Shown piece after piece: positions 33,698 through 42,471 of a stretch of DNA of 64,000 nucleotides. The DNA is taken from positions 24,797-88,796 of the forward strand of contig JAGLOF010000012.1 of the NCBI GenBank assembly GCA_023139105.1. The letters are read 5' to 3'. The stretch's first letter is position 1, and every line of letters begins with the position of its first letter. The notes below the pieces were generated by a model. That model was given only the letters and a program-made list of their open reading frames with translations, did no database searches and had not been told where the DNA came from. The stretch is from a bacterium (GTDB lineage: Bacteria > Zhuqueibacterota > QNDG01 > JAGLOF01). The position numbers were made by a program, and so were the translations under genes.

Positions 33698-34144
33698 TTA
33701 TTCCATGAACTCCTGATATTCAGTCATATCAAGCTTTTTCTCTTGAACATATTTGACAAGCAGGCCCTTCACTGCTTTGAGCAATTCATCACCATCCCAG
33801 GGTTTTTCCATATACAGATCAATTTTTGCATCATTAATTGCCCTGATTGTGTCCTGCTGATCTGCCAGGCCTGTTAATAATATTCTCTTTGTTGCCTTCA
33901 AATCATCTTTATTAAGCATTCGTCCCATAAAATCAACACCGTTTTCACCCGGCATTACATGATCACAGACAATTAGAAACAAAGGCTCACCGGCATCACC
34001 TAACTCCTTAATAATCTCTTCCGCCTCATCGGCTGATTCAGCTTCATTCAATACTGCTACAGATTCAAAGAAAGATAAGTCCTTCTTCAATGCGGCTAAA
34101 ACTTCACGCTGATCATCAACACAAAGTATATTCAGCTTGGGCAT
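33698..34144 (-). CDS. Single-domain response regulator
   Basis: A 148-residue receiver-domain protein. The acidic pair is CVDDQ (D10-D11), the phospho-acceptor Asp is in IVCDHVMPGENG, the conserved Thr is in ILLTGLAD and the Lys in MEKPWDG. A short C-terminal helix (LLVKYVQEKKLDMTEYQEF) replaces any output domain, so it works by protein contact, as in phosphorelays or with HDOD/GGDEF proteins. No kinase is next to it. Confidence 0.9.
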   Translation of the reverse strand: MPKLNILCVDDQREVLAALKKDLSFFESVAVLNEAESADEAEEIIKELGDAGEPLFLIVCDHVMPGENGVDFMGRMLNKDDLKATKRILLTGLADQQDTIRAINDAKIDLYMEKPWDGDELLKAVKGLLVKYVQEKKLDMTEYQEFME

Positions 34145-34530
34145 GCGTCCTCCAATTCTTCAATTAATTAACAAGATAAAATAACACTCTTTCACTCAAA
34201 AGTCAATTTAAAAACATCAAAGAAATATTTGACATTCGTACATTAACATTGTATCTTATAACAGTTTAAAAAGTCTTTTGCAACTATCGAACCTCATCTG
34301 AATATACTCTCTTAATACTCTGATACGGGCAACTGACAGCCACATATATATTTTAAATTACACATATATGTAATTTAAAAACGAACAGATGCAATTTTTA
34401 ATCTAACTTTGGCTCCATCAGAAGCCAGGACAAGCAATATATTCCCGGCGTTGAAGGATTACCCGAAATCCAACAACGCCTCAATTAAATAACACAATGC
34501 ATTGTACATTCTTTAATGGGGAGAAATTCA
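34145..34530. other. Divergent intergenic region with a long palindrome
   Basis: No gene is seen. It must hold the promoters for the response regulator (minus) and the ornithine-cyclodeaminase-like gene (plus). The only clear structure is the 30-base palindrome listed next. Confidence 0.5.
34351..34380. promoter_or_regulatory. Perfect 12-bp-arm palindrome, possible operator
   Basis: TTTTAAATTACA, centre CATATA, TGTAATTTAAAA. The arms are exact reverse complements. It lies between divergent genes and has no T run, so it is more like a protein-binding site than a terminator. Confidence 0.5.
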
Positions 34531-35481
34531 ATGGCTAAAACCTACACACGCGGTTCAATTGAAACCGCGCTAAAAAAAATCGATGTAATCAGTGCCATGG
34601 AAGAAGCCTTTATTGCCAGCTCTTCAGGCCAGATGGTGATCACTCCTATGGGTAAGCTTGATTTTAAAATACCGTCCGGCAATGTTCAAATAACCTGTGG
34701 ACATCTTAAAAAAGCTCCATATTATATTGTCAAAATCAATTCTGAATTCCAAAATAATGCTAAAATAGACAAACCGATTTTCAATGGTAACATCACACTA
34801 TACAACAAGGATACCGGCGAAATTGTTGCCTCATTTATGGATAATGGCTATTTGAGTGCAACAAGAACCGCAGCAGCCGGTGCCCTGGCTGCAAAATACT
34901 TCGCCCCTAAAATAGTTAAAAAAATCGGCATATTTGGTACAGGCATGCAGGCCCGCATGCAGTTAGAATATTTAATGCAAGTTACCGAATGCCGTGAAGT
35001 TCTTGCATTTGGTCGGACGAGTGCAAATTTACAGAAATATGCGGCAGATATGTCCGCTAAAGGTTTTCAGGTTGAAACAACAGATAATGAGAAAAAAGTT
35101 GCTGAACAGTGTAATCTTATTATAACAGCAACAGCTTCACAAATGCCTGTTTTGACTGCCGACATGATACAACCAGGCACGCATATTACTGCAATTGGCG
35201 CTACTACTCCACAAAAAATCGAACTGGCACCATTAGTACTTAAAAATGCAGATATTGTTGTTGTTGACAGCCTTGAAAACAGTAAAAAACGTGGTGAAAT
35301 TTACCATGCTGTCCAAACAGGACTACTAAAACAAAATACTGTTCAGGAATTGGGTAAAATTATTGGAAATGCCAAAAAATGCCGCCAGTCCGACGAACAG
35401 GTCACTATTGTTGACCTTACAGGACTACTGGTTCAAGATCTGATTATGGCTAAAACCATTCATGAATCGAATCAAAACTAG
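34531..35481 (+). CDS. Ornithine cyclodeaminase / mu-crystallin family oxidoreductase
   Basis: A 316-residue NAD(P)-dependent enzyme of the OCD/mu-crystallin family. FDNGYLSATRTAAAGALAA (here MDNGYLSATRTAAAG) is the conserved substrate region, IGIFGTGMQARMQLEYL the Rossmann nucleotide site, and ITAIGATTPQKIELAP and VTIVDLTGLLVQDL the C-terminal blocks. Members include ornithine cyclodeaminase, alanine dehydrogenase and imine reductases; the exact substrate is open. ATG 34531 has GGGGAGAA six bases ahead; a terminator follows. Confidence 0.9.
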   Translation: MAKTYTRGSIETALKKIDVISAMEEAFIASSSGQMVITPMGKLDFKIPSGNVQITCGHLKKAPYYIVKINSEFQNNAKIDKPIFNGNITLYNKDTGEIVASFMDNGYLSATRTAAAGALAAKYFAPKIVKKIGIFGTGMQARMQLEYLMQVTECREVLAFGRTSANLQKYAADMSAKGFQVETTDNEKKVAEQCNLIITATASQMPVLTADMIQPGTHITAIGATTPQKIELAPLVLKNADIVVVDSLENSKKRGEIYHAVQTGLLKQNTVQELGKIIGNAKKCRQSDEQVTIVDLTGLLVQDLIMAKTIHESNQN

Positions 35482-35495
35482 ATAAAAACATTTGT

Positions 35496-35523
35496 AAAGG
35501 CCGGGCAGTTGCCCGGCCTTTTT
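35496..35523 (+). terminator. Rho-independent terminator
   Basis: AAAGGCCGGGC, loop AGTT, GCCCGGCCTTTTT. It follows the ornithine-cyclodeaminase-like gene by 15 bases. Confidence 0.92.
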
Positions 35524-35567
35524 ATTTTTCCAGCTATTCAACAACGTAATTTAACAGGACATACTAT

Positions 35568-36692
35568 ATGAGAAAATTTATTTACCGGATATTGAGTATA
35601 CTACTTGTTGTCCAGGCATGTCTTGCTCAAACTCCACGCTTTTTAGATAATTATTCTCACGATGGAACAACAATTCTACTGGGTATATGTCATCCTACAC
35701 AGTCTGCATTAAATTCAATAATTGCCCTTAAGAATGAAGGTTTTCTTCCCGCAGAAGGATTGCAGATTGTAGGATTGTACCATAAAGATGAGAGTGCTGA
35801 CTATGCCGGGGCACAGCTCTGGGCTGAATCAGAAGGTTTGGCTTGGATAGCATATCATGAACTTCAGGGGGCTTTACCATTAGAAGATCTTTGGAAAAAT
35901 AATGCCTGTACCATTGAGTTCAGCATGATTTTCAATAAACTGCATGGATTAATTTTATTTGGTGGTGCAGACATTCCACCGGCTATCTATGGTGATAAAA
36001 CACAACTCTTAACCGGCATCTATACACCGGTAAGACATTTGTTTGAGGCAAGTTTCATTTTCAACCTTCTGGGCGGCTCACAAAATACAGATCACAAGCC
36101 CCTATTGGAAAAAAGGCCGGATTTCCCTGTTTTAGGCATCTGCCTTGGAGAGCAGACAATAAATGTAGGGACCGGTGGAACATTGACGCAGGATATCTGG
36201 TTCCAGAAATACAAAAAAACCAGCTATGAAGATGTAATTGCCTTGGGCCCGGAACGTTGGCATAGAAATCCCTGGTCCAAACTGCACCCGCGACAGGGAT
36301 TGACAGGCTATACTATGCACCATATCAAGTTGAATGCCAATGGTAAATTTGTTAAAGTAATGGGTTTCTCCAAAAAGGATCAGCCCTTGATTATTAGCTC
36401 ACACCACCAAATGGTCAACAGATTAGGTAGGGGGATTCGTATTATTGCTACCTCTTTGGATGGCAAAGTACCCGAGGCCATCGATCATGTCAAATTCAAA
36501 AATGTGCTTGGAGTGCAATTCCATCCGGAACTTTCTAAGCTCTATGATCCGGACTTTAAGACTAGGACAGTACCCGGTGAAGCAATGTATTCTATGAGAT
36601 CCAAACTTGAAAATAATCCCCCAAGCTATCAATTCCATAGATCAATCTGGTCATGGTTTGTTAAAAATATGGAAACACAACGCTCACAATAG
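35568..36692 (+). CDS. Secreted class-I glutamine-amidotransferase-like hydrolase (C26 type)
   Basis: A signal peptide (to about LAQ) is followed by a class-I glutamine amidotransferase fold. The nucleophile elbow is FPVLGICLGEQTINV (Cys near 193), the early motif is GLILFGGADIPPAIYG and the catalytic His-x-Glu is in GVQFHPEL. This layout fits gamma-glutamyl-GABA hydrolase/gamma-glutamyl hydrolase (peptidase C26). A secreted version probably works on gamma-glutamyl compounds or peptides outside the cytoplasm. SSHHQMVNRLG is also typical of the family. Confidence 0.82.
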   Translation: MRKFIYRILSILLVVQACLAQTPRFLDNYSHDGTTILLGICHPTQSALNSIIALKNEGFLPAEGLQIVGLYHKDESADYAGAQLWAESEGLAWIAYHELQGALPLEDLWKNNACTIEFSMIFNKLHGLILFGGADIPPAIYGDKTQLLTGIYTPVRHLFEASFIFNLLGGSQNTDHKPLLEKRPDFPVLGICLGEQTINVGTGGTLTQDIWFQKYKKTSYEDVIALGPERWHRNPWSKLHPRQGLTGYTMHHIKLNANGKFVKVMGFSKKDQPLIISSHHQMVNRLGRGIRIIATSLDGKVPEAIDHVKFKNVLGVQFHPELSKLYDPDFKTRTVPGEAMYSMRSKLENNPPSYQFHRSIWSWFVKNMETQRSQ

Positions 36693-36722
36693 CATCTGCT
36701 GAAAATATTTTTTATTTTGAAC

Positions 36723-36765
36723 AAATCCTCCGGATGTTGTATATTAACTTTTTCGGAGGATTTTT
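36723..36765 (+). terminator. Probable rho-independent terminator
   Basis: AAATCCTCCG and CGGAGGATTTTT are complementary around a 21-base loop and are followed by a T run. It follows the amidotransferase-like gene by about 30 bases. Confidence 0.75.
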
Positions 36766-36948
36766 CCATGCTGCCTTATAAATCACAATATCCCATAATA
36801 AATATTGGTGATGATAAAAATATCGCCACGACAGAGGCGTGTATCACAGCTTTTAATTACACTTCTCACCAACTTGCATTGCTTCCTTACAAAATTGAAA
36901 TCATATGTTCAATGCCCCTTTCTTTATCCCTAAATTCCAGGAGAGTAC

Positions 36949-38406
36949 ATGAAAAAGAAAACATTTAATTTCCATCGACGACAATTTTTAAAAGCTACTG
37001 GTGCTGCCTCGGCCGTTCTGGGCGGGACAGGCATAGGCCTGTTCGGTATAAGATCGGGCAAAGACCCAATGACTTATTCCGGCACTGAATCACTCCAGGG
37101 CATGACTCAAAACTTTAACCGAAGTAAATATGAAGTTGATACCCCGACATATAAAAAAGTGGGCGAAACAAGCCGCATCGATGCCAGAACAGAGGTCATC
37201 TTTGCAAGAATGCCTCGCTTTGGACAACAGTGGGACGATGAAAAAGGTCTGGACAGTCTTGATCCCATATTAAAAAAATACTACCAGGATCATCCTGAAG
37301 ATCTTGAACTGGATCTACATCTCCGTAAAGAGATCTTTCCAAAGATGCGTCAGGACAAAAAAAAATACGGTGATGAATTTATTCTGGCAGAGGCATGGTC
37401 AAACGCCATGGGAGCAGTATGGCCAAGAGGTTATAATAAGCCACCGGAAGAAACGGATTTTCCGCATCCCAAGTATGGCCGCAAGCAGCCATTGGAACTG
37501 GAAAGCCCTGAAATGACAGCAAAACTCATCAAAAAGATGGGACATGAATTTGGATCTACACTGGTGGGTATCTGTAAATTAAATCCTGAGTGGGTCTACA
37601 AACATCCAATGCGTGGCAGAGGTTTTGATACTGAAGCCCCCCTTGATGTTCCCAGCCACTGGGAATATGCAATAGTAGTTGGAACACCCATGGAGTGGGA
37701 TGCCTTTTACGCAAATCCCAACTACGGAACCTCTCACGATTCCTATGCAAAGAGCAGGATTGTAGCGTACAGAATGGCGGCATTTATCAAGGAGCTTGGT
37801 TATGCCGCCCGTGCACACACACCCGGAACAGATTATGACCTTGTAGTTCCCCCTATATTAATTGATGCTGGAATCGGTGAACAAGGTCGGCATTCCGTGG
37901 TGATTACACCGGAGCTAGGATCAAATTTCCGTCCGGCAATAATCACAACAAACATACCCATGGCTGTAGATAAACCAATTGATTTTGGCGTACAGGATTT
38001 CTGTAAAACCTGCAAAATTTGCGCTGAACAATGCCCCTCCGGAGCTATCACAATGGGTGATAAGGAAAATATCAAAGGATACAAACGGTATGCCTTAAAT
38101 GTCTCCAAATGCCACAATTTCTGGTATTCCAATTTAGGAAATATCGGCTGTAGATTATGTGTCGCAGTCTGCCCTTACAGCAGAAAATCCAACTGGCTTC
38201 ACAAAACAGCTCTCCAGGTTACTGCAAATGATCCAACCGGCATTACGCACTCTACATTAACCGAAATGCAGAAGCGTTTTTATCCGGCACCCGATGTTAA
38301 AGACTACTATATCCCTTCACTTGGCGGCAAAAATGCCTCCTACCGTAAACCGCCATGGTGGTTGCGTACAAGAGATTTTATCAAGTTGAAAAAGGAGCAG
38401 TCATGA
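36949..38406 (+). CDS. rdhA: Reductive dehalogenase catalytic subunit (RdhA family)
   Basis: A 485-residue RdhA-type protein. The twin-arginine export signal is HRRQFLKATGAASAVLGG (RRxFLK). The C-terminal ferredoxin domain has C352-C355-C358-C362 followed by P (CKTCKICAEQCP) and C388-X12-C401-X2-C404-X3-C408, the spacing known for RdhA second clusters. The B12-binding middle has no DxHxxG, as is normal in RdhA. It carries out corrinoid-dependent reductive removal of halogen from organohalides in the periplasm. The small anchor gene follows with ATGA overlap. The substrate cannot be inferred. Confidence 0.93.
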   Translation: MKKKTFNFHRRQFLKATGAASAVLGGTGIGLFGIRSGKDPMTYSGTESLQGMTQNFNRSKYEVDTPTYKKVGETSRIDARTEVIFARMPRFGQQWDDEKGLDSLDPILKKYYQDHPEDLELDLHLRKEIFPKMRQDKKKYGDEFILAEAWSNAMGAVWPRGYNKPPEETDFPHPKYGRKQPLELESPEMTAKLIKKMGHEFGSTLVGICKLNPEWVYKHPMRGRGFDTEAPLDVPSHWEYAIVVGTPMEWDAFYANPNYGTSHDSYAKSRIVAYRMAAFIKELGYAARAHTPGTDYDLVVPPILIDAGIGEQGRHSVVITPELGSNFRPAIITTNIPMAVDKPIDFGVQDFCKTCKICAEQCPSGAITMGDKENIKGYKRYALNVSKCHNFWYSNLGNIGCRLCVAVCPYSRKSNWLHKTALQVTANDPTGITHSTLTEMQKRFYPAPDVKDYYIPSLGGKNASYRKPPWWLRTRDFIKLKKEQS

Positions 38407-38714
38407 GTTTTTTTAATAGTGGAACTTTCTGGTTTATCGAAGGCATTCTATGCTGTCTGGCTGCGACAGGATTCAAATACTGGATGGAAGACAGAGGCGT
38501 CAAACTCACATGGTGGAAGTGGGGCCTTGTAACACTCTGGATAGCATTTACAGGCTTTGTCCTTGCCTTTATAGGAGTAAGTATTGGTGAAAACGAAATG
38601 CAGGCTGCGCAGATGGCCGCTCTTATTTTTGGATTAATTGCTGTGATTGCTGCTGTAATCGTATGGAGATTGCTACATTTAAAAGATAAAAATACTGCTA
38701 ATAGTAAAACTTAA
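38403..38714 (+). CDS. rdhB: Membrane anchor of reductive dehalogenase (RdhB-like)
   Basis: A 103-residue protein with three hydrophobic helices (near 7-22, 35-55 and 65-85), no catalytic motif, encoded directly after rdhA with an ATGA overlap. Its position and topology match RdhB, which anchors the catalytic subunit to the outside of the membrane. The WWKWGLVTLWIAFTGFVLAF helix resembles the second helix of PceB-type anchors. The frame is open upstream to 38355, but coupling to the rdhA stop supports ATG 38403. Confidence 0.82.
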   Translation: MSFFNSGTFWFIEGILCCLAATGFKYWMEDRGVKLTWWKWGLVTLWIAFTGFVLAFIGVSIGENEMQAAQMAALIFGLIAVIAAVIVWRLLHLKDKNTANSKT

Positions 38715-38752
38715 AACTAACAGACAATGCGTTTCTACATATCGAGGTAGAC

Positions 38753-40321
38753 TTGGATAATATTATTATTGCTCATGATATGGGCACCAGCGGTGATAAA
38801 GCCATTGCTTTAACTGTCAAAGGTCAGATCCTGGCCGAAGTAAAACGGCATTACCCCATACACCATCCCCAACCCACGTGGGCAGAACAGAATCCTGATG
38901 ATTGGTGGGAAGCAATCTGTGCAAACACAAAAGATCTTTTAGATAAAGCCGGAATACAACCTCAACAGGTTGCCGGTATCACATTCAGTTCTATGACACA
39001 ATGTATTGTAGCAGTGGACACTGAAGGCAAACCACTACGTCCAGCCATCTCCTGGCTGGACGGTCGCAGTGCTGATATAATACGGGAAAAATTGTGGACG
39101 CCACCTCGCCTGTTAGGATATAATATACCTCGTGCCATAAAGTTTATTGCAATTACCGGGGGAGCACCCGGACACACGGGAAAAGACCAGATTGGCAAAC
39201 TGCTCTGGCTGCGGGAAAATGAGCCTGATGTATTCAGTAAAACCTGGAAATTCCTGGATGCAAAAGATTATATCACCTACAAGCTGACTGGTAAAACTGT
39301 TACATCCACAGATCTGGCCCACATATGGTGGATGATGGATACCAGAAAGAAACGACACACCTGGCATCCGGGACTTTGCGAGCTGGCTGGCATTCGCCCT
39401 GACCAACTTTCTGAAATTCGACCATCCAACAGCATTGCAGGCAAGTTGACACCCAAAGCAGCTGAAGCCACTGGACTCCTGCCGGGTACGCCTGTGTTGA
39501 ATGGATCAGGAGATCTGGCCGCAGCAGCTTTGGGCTCAGGAGCACACAATGATGGAGATATCCATATCTGCGTAGGTACATCCGGCTGGGCCGCAGCTCA
39601 TGTTACAAAACGAAAAATAGATCTCCCTCATTACACCGGATGCATTGGAAGTGCATGGCCGGATAAATACTATCTGGCCATGGCACACCAGGAGACTTGC
39701 GGCATATGCCTGGAATGGCTCAAGGATCATGTGCTCTACCATAAAGGCCTTCTATTAGAGGAATTCCATGCATCGGAAATTTATGAAATTTTTGATGATC
39801 TGGCTGAAACAGTAGAACCTGGTGCCAAGGGGCTTGTCTTTACACCCTGGATGTATGGCGAGCGCTGCCCTCTTGATGATGAACATGTACGCGCCGGCCT
39901 CCACAACCTCTCCCTGCATCACTCCCGTGAACACATTGTCCGTGCCGTCTTTGAGGGTATTGCCCTGAATATGCGCTGGGCTCTGGAGACTCTGGAAAAT
40001 TTATATGATAAACGCCGCTCAATAAACATCATCGGCGGAGGCGGCAGAAGCGATATATGGTGTCAAATCTTTGCAGATATCACCGGCCACACAATCCGCC
40101 GTGTAAATTCTCCACAGCAGGCCAATGCAAGGGGTATAGCCCTTTTAGCCAGCCTTACCCTGGGGTATCTGGACTCTTTTGAAGATATTGCCAAACATAT
40201 TGAGATTGATAAAGTATTTACACCCAATGCTGAACATCATCACTTTTATAATGAACGCTTCAAAGCATTCAAGGATCTATATAAACGGAATAAAGGCTGG
40301 TTTAAAAAACAGAATAGATAA
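38753..40321 (+). CDS. FGGY-family carbohydrate kinase, xylulokinase-like
   Basis: A 522-residue two-domain sugar kinase. The start region IIAHDMGTSGDKAIALTVKG is the FGGY phosphate-1 motif (DxGTS), PTWAEQNPDDWWEAI is the usual block near 40, SWLDGRSADII carries the W-D-R triad, and the C-terminal half has LNGSGDLAAAALGSGAH, GTSGWAAAHV and NIIGGGGRSDIWCQIFADI (adenosine site). Overall it looks like xylulokinase/gluconokinase relatives. The start is TTG 38753 with GAGGTAG ahead. It follows rdhB by about 40 bases, perhaps from the same transcript, but no metabolic link is apparent. Confidence 0.85.
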   Translation: MDNIIIAHDMGTSGDKAIALTVKGQILAEVKRHYPIHHPQPTWAEQNPDDWWEAICANTKDLLDKAGIQPQQVAGITFSSMTQCIVAVDTEGKPLRPAISWLDGRSADIIREKLWTPPRLLGYNIPRAIKFIAITGGAPGHTGKDQIGKLLWLRENEPDVFSKTWKFLDAKDYITYKLTGKTVTSTDLAHIWWMMDTRKKRHTWHPGLCELAGIRPDQLSEIRPSNSIAGKLTPKAAEATGLLPGTPVLNGSGDLAAAALGSGAHNDGDIHICVGTSGWAAAHVTKRKIDLPHYTGCIGSAWPDKYYLAMAHQETCGICLEWLKDHVLYHKGLLLEEFHASEIYEIFDDLAETVEPGAKGLVFTPWMYGERCPLDDEHVRAGLHNLSLHHSREHIVRAVFEGIALNMRWALETLENLYDKRRSINIIGGGGRSDIWCQIFADITGHTIRRVNSPQQANARGIALLASLTLGYLDSFEDIAKHIEIDKVFTPNAEHHHFYNERFKAFKDLYKRNKGWFKKQNR

Positions 40322-40413
40322 AAAGGCAGGGGCAGGACTCCTGATCTCGATATATTTTCTTTTTAAAAAGTTCAATTGCATGTAATTCTCTAATTTAAAT
40401 TACAATTACTTTT

Positions 40414-40449
40414 TTGTTTGTCTTGTTCGTTTTGTTCGTCTTGTTCGTT
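40414..40449. repeat. Four tandem copies of a 9-bp unit
   Basis: Consensus TTGTTCGTY, repeated four times (first copy TTGTTTGTC, then TTGTTCGTT, TTGTTCGTC, TTGTTCGTT). It lies between the convergent FGGY kinase and the histidine kinase genes. It shows no coding sense. Confidence 0.6.
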
Positions 40450-40483
40450 GCTGATCCTTTAATTTTCCCCTACCCAAAAAAAA

Positions 40484-42415
40484 CTAACAGGGAATCGTAA
40501 AAAAGAATGATGTACCTTTTCCAAATTCGCTTGTGACCCATATTTTACCATTGTGGCGTTCAATAAACTCACTACATAAAATCAAACCCAGTCCGGTTCC
40601 TTCTTCATTATTGGTACCCGTCATAGTAAAATCTTGACCAACTTTGAAAAGTTTATCTATATTATCCCGGCTTATTCCAAGGCCTGTATCTTTTACAGAT
40701 ACTTCAACACCTTTTGAATTACTTGTGGCAGTAATGATTACAGTAGTCCCGGCATTTGAAAACTTAAAGGCATTAGATAAAAGATTTCTCAATATTGTAC
40801 TCATCATATTATGATCGGCGTTGATCTTTAAACCAGGCTGCAACTGCATCTGCAGGTTAATATTTTTCTCAATAAATGCATGAGATATCAGATCTGTCAC
40901 TTCTTCAATCAAATAATTTAATTCAAAAATTTCAGGGATAAATTCCATTTTACCTGTTTGTGAGCGTGACCACTCCAGCAGATTAACCAATAGATTGTAG
41001 CTGTGTCTCGATGAATTCAAAATAGTTCTACAGTACTCTTCAATATCAGCATACTCTCTCTGTTCAATTTTCTTCAATAGTATTTCAGAGAAATAAAGGA
41101 TAGAGTTAAAGGGGCTTCTGAGATCATGAGCAATAATTGAAAAAAACTTATCTTTGGTTCGGTTTGATTCATTTAATTCTTTAGAATAATGTTCCAGCTC
41201 ATCCTTTTGAGACTGGATGAGTGCATTCTTATTTGCCAACTCAATATTTGTTCTTCTTTTGATATGATTCTGTTTATAAAGGATAATGGCAAAGGCCGAT
41301 ATGATAAGTAATCCTGAAACCAAAAATACAAGTATCCACTTTGTCCTTCTGACCTGCCTATCCTGCATTTGCAACAGTTCTTTTTTTTCCTCATCATACT
41401 TATACTGAAGGGAGAGGCCGTTTAATTTAAGTAAAGTCGCCTGCTGCGCAAGGCTGTCGCCGTAAATTTTATAAAGCCGGTGATATTGTAGAGCTTCTCT
41501 ATCATCCTTTTTTTCTGAAAATAATACACTCAATCCATTTGCAGCATCTCTCTTCCTGTCCCAAAATATGCTGCCGCTGCCAATCAGCATTGTAGAAAGA
41601 AAATAATCTTTGGCATATTCCAAACTGTCAACAGCGCAAAAGTATTGCCCAATCAACAATACAGTTGTGGCCAGCTCAGATTTATCAGTAGCCAATTTTG
41701 CATAATCAAGACTCTGAAATAGATACTTTCTTGTATTAGGAAAATCCAGTTGATTGTGATATATTCTTGCTATGTTTCTAAGCGAGACGGTAATGCGGGG
41801 CGCACCCTTAATTTGAGTACGCAGGTTTAAGGCAGTAAAATTACACACCAGGGCACTGTCAATTTTATTCAGCCCTTCCAGACTTTTGGACAGTTGATAA
41901 TTGCAGTATGCCATGCCTGCCTTGTCGTTCAACTGTGTAACGATCTCTAAGGCACGTTTTATATAACTGGCAGCTTCTTCATATTTACCCTGAAGATGGT
42001 AAATATTCCCAATATTGTTTAAGGAATAGCCTGTTTGGCGGAGTATTTCATAATTTTCAGAGCATTTCAATGCATCGAGGAAATGGTCGAGGGCAGGCGT
42101 ATAATTACCTGCATTTCTCTGGACAACTCCAAGAAAGTTATATAATTCAGCAATGTGATCATGATACCCAAAACTCCTGGCCAGCTTCAAGGCATGCAGA
42201 CCGTAACTGTAAGCATTCTCTAAATCATAGTCACGATTCTCCCAACATGCCTCTTTAAGAAATATAATCCTGGCACTGTCCGACAGAGCCAAAAATTCAT
42301 CTGAACTTTCAAGATCAGCAAGACGGGATCTGCCAATATTTCCGGTAATTTGTGCAGATATGTTTGAACAGACAAAAAGAATCAACACATTTATTATTAT
42401 CCTGCAGATTCTCAT
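40484..42415 (-). CDS. Tetratricopeptide-repeat sensor histidine kinase
   Basis: A signal peptide is followed by about 320 periplasmic residues with at least five TPR-like repeats (YSLNNIGNIYHLQGKYEEAAS is the clearest), one transmembrane helix near 360-380, a coiled-coil and a HisKA-HATPase unit: FFSIIAHDLRSPFNSILYF with phospho-His near 430, N-box LRNLLSNAFKFSNAG, G1 VKDTGLGIS and G2 GTGLGLILCSEF. No receiver domain or response-regulator gene adjoins it. This form (TPR-TM-HK) is common in Bacteroidota-type bacteria. ATG 42415 (GGAG six bases ahead) is preferred to 42427. Confidence 0.9.
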   Translation of the reverse strand: MRICRIIINVLILFVCSNISAQITGNIGRSRLADLESSDEFLALSDSARIIFLKEACWENRDYDLENAYSYGLHALKLARSFGYHDHIAELYNFLGVVQRNAGNYTPALDHFLDALKCSENYEILRQTGYSLNNIGNIYHLQGKYEEAASYIKRALEIVTQLNDKAGMAYCNYQLSKSLEGLNKIDSALVCNFTALNLRTQIKGAPRITVSLRNIARIYHNQLDFPNTRKYLFQSLDYAKLATDKSELATTVLLIGQYFCAVDSLEYAKDYFLSTMLIGSGSIFWDRKRDAANGLSVLFSEKKDDREALQYHRLYKIYGDSLAQQATLLKLNGLSLQYKYDEEKKELLQMQDRQVRRTKWILVFLVSGLLIISAFAIILYKQNHIKRRTNIELANKNALIQSQKDELEHYSKELNESNRTKDKFFSIIAHDLRSPFNSILYFSEILLKKIEQREYADIEEYCRTILNSSRHSYNLLVNLLEWSRSQTGKMEFIPEIFELNYLIEEVTDLISHAFIEKNINLQMQLQPGLKINADHNMMSTILRNLLSNAFKFSNAGTTVIITATSNSKGVEVSVKDTGLGISRDNIDKLFKVGQDFTMTGTNNEEGTGLGLILCSEFIERHNGKIWVTSEFGKGTSFFFTIPC

Positions 42416-42471
42416 TACACACTCCATCCTACTAGATACATCAATCCAACAACAAATACCAACACAATAGA

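Noticed and set aside
36717..36968. 83-codon plus-strand frame before rdhA
   Set aside because: Overlaps a terminator hairpin and the rdhA start; sequence looks random.
40414..40449. CRISPR-like array
   Set aside because: Units are 9 bp with no spacers; simple tandem repeat only. No CRISPR array was found anywhere in the window.
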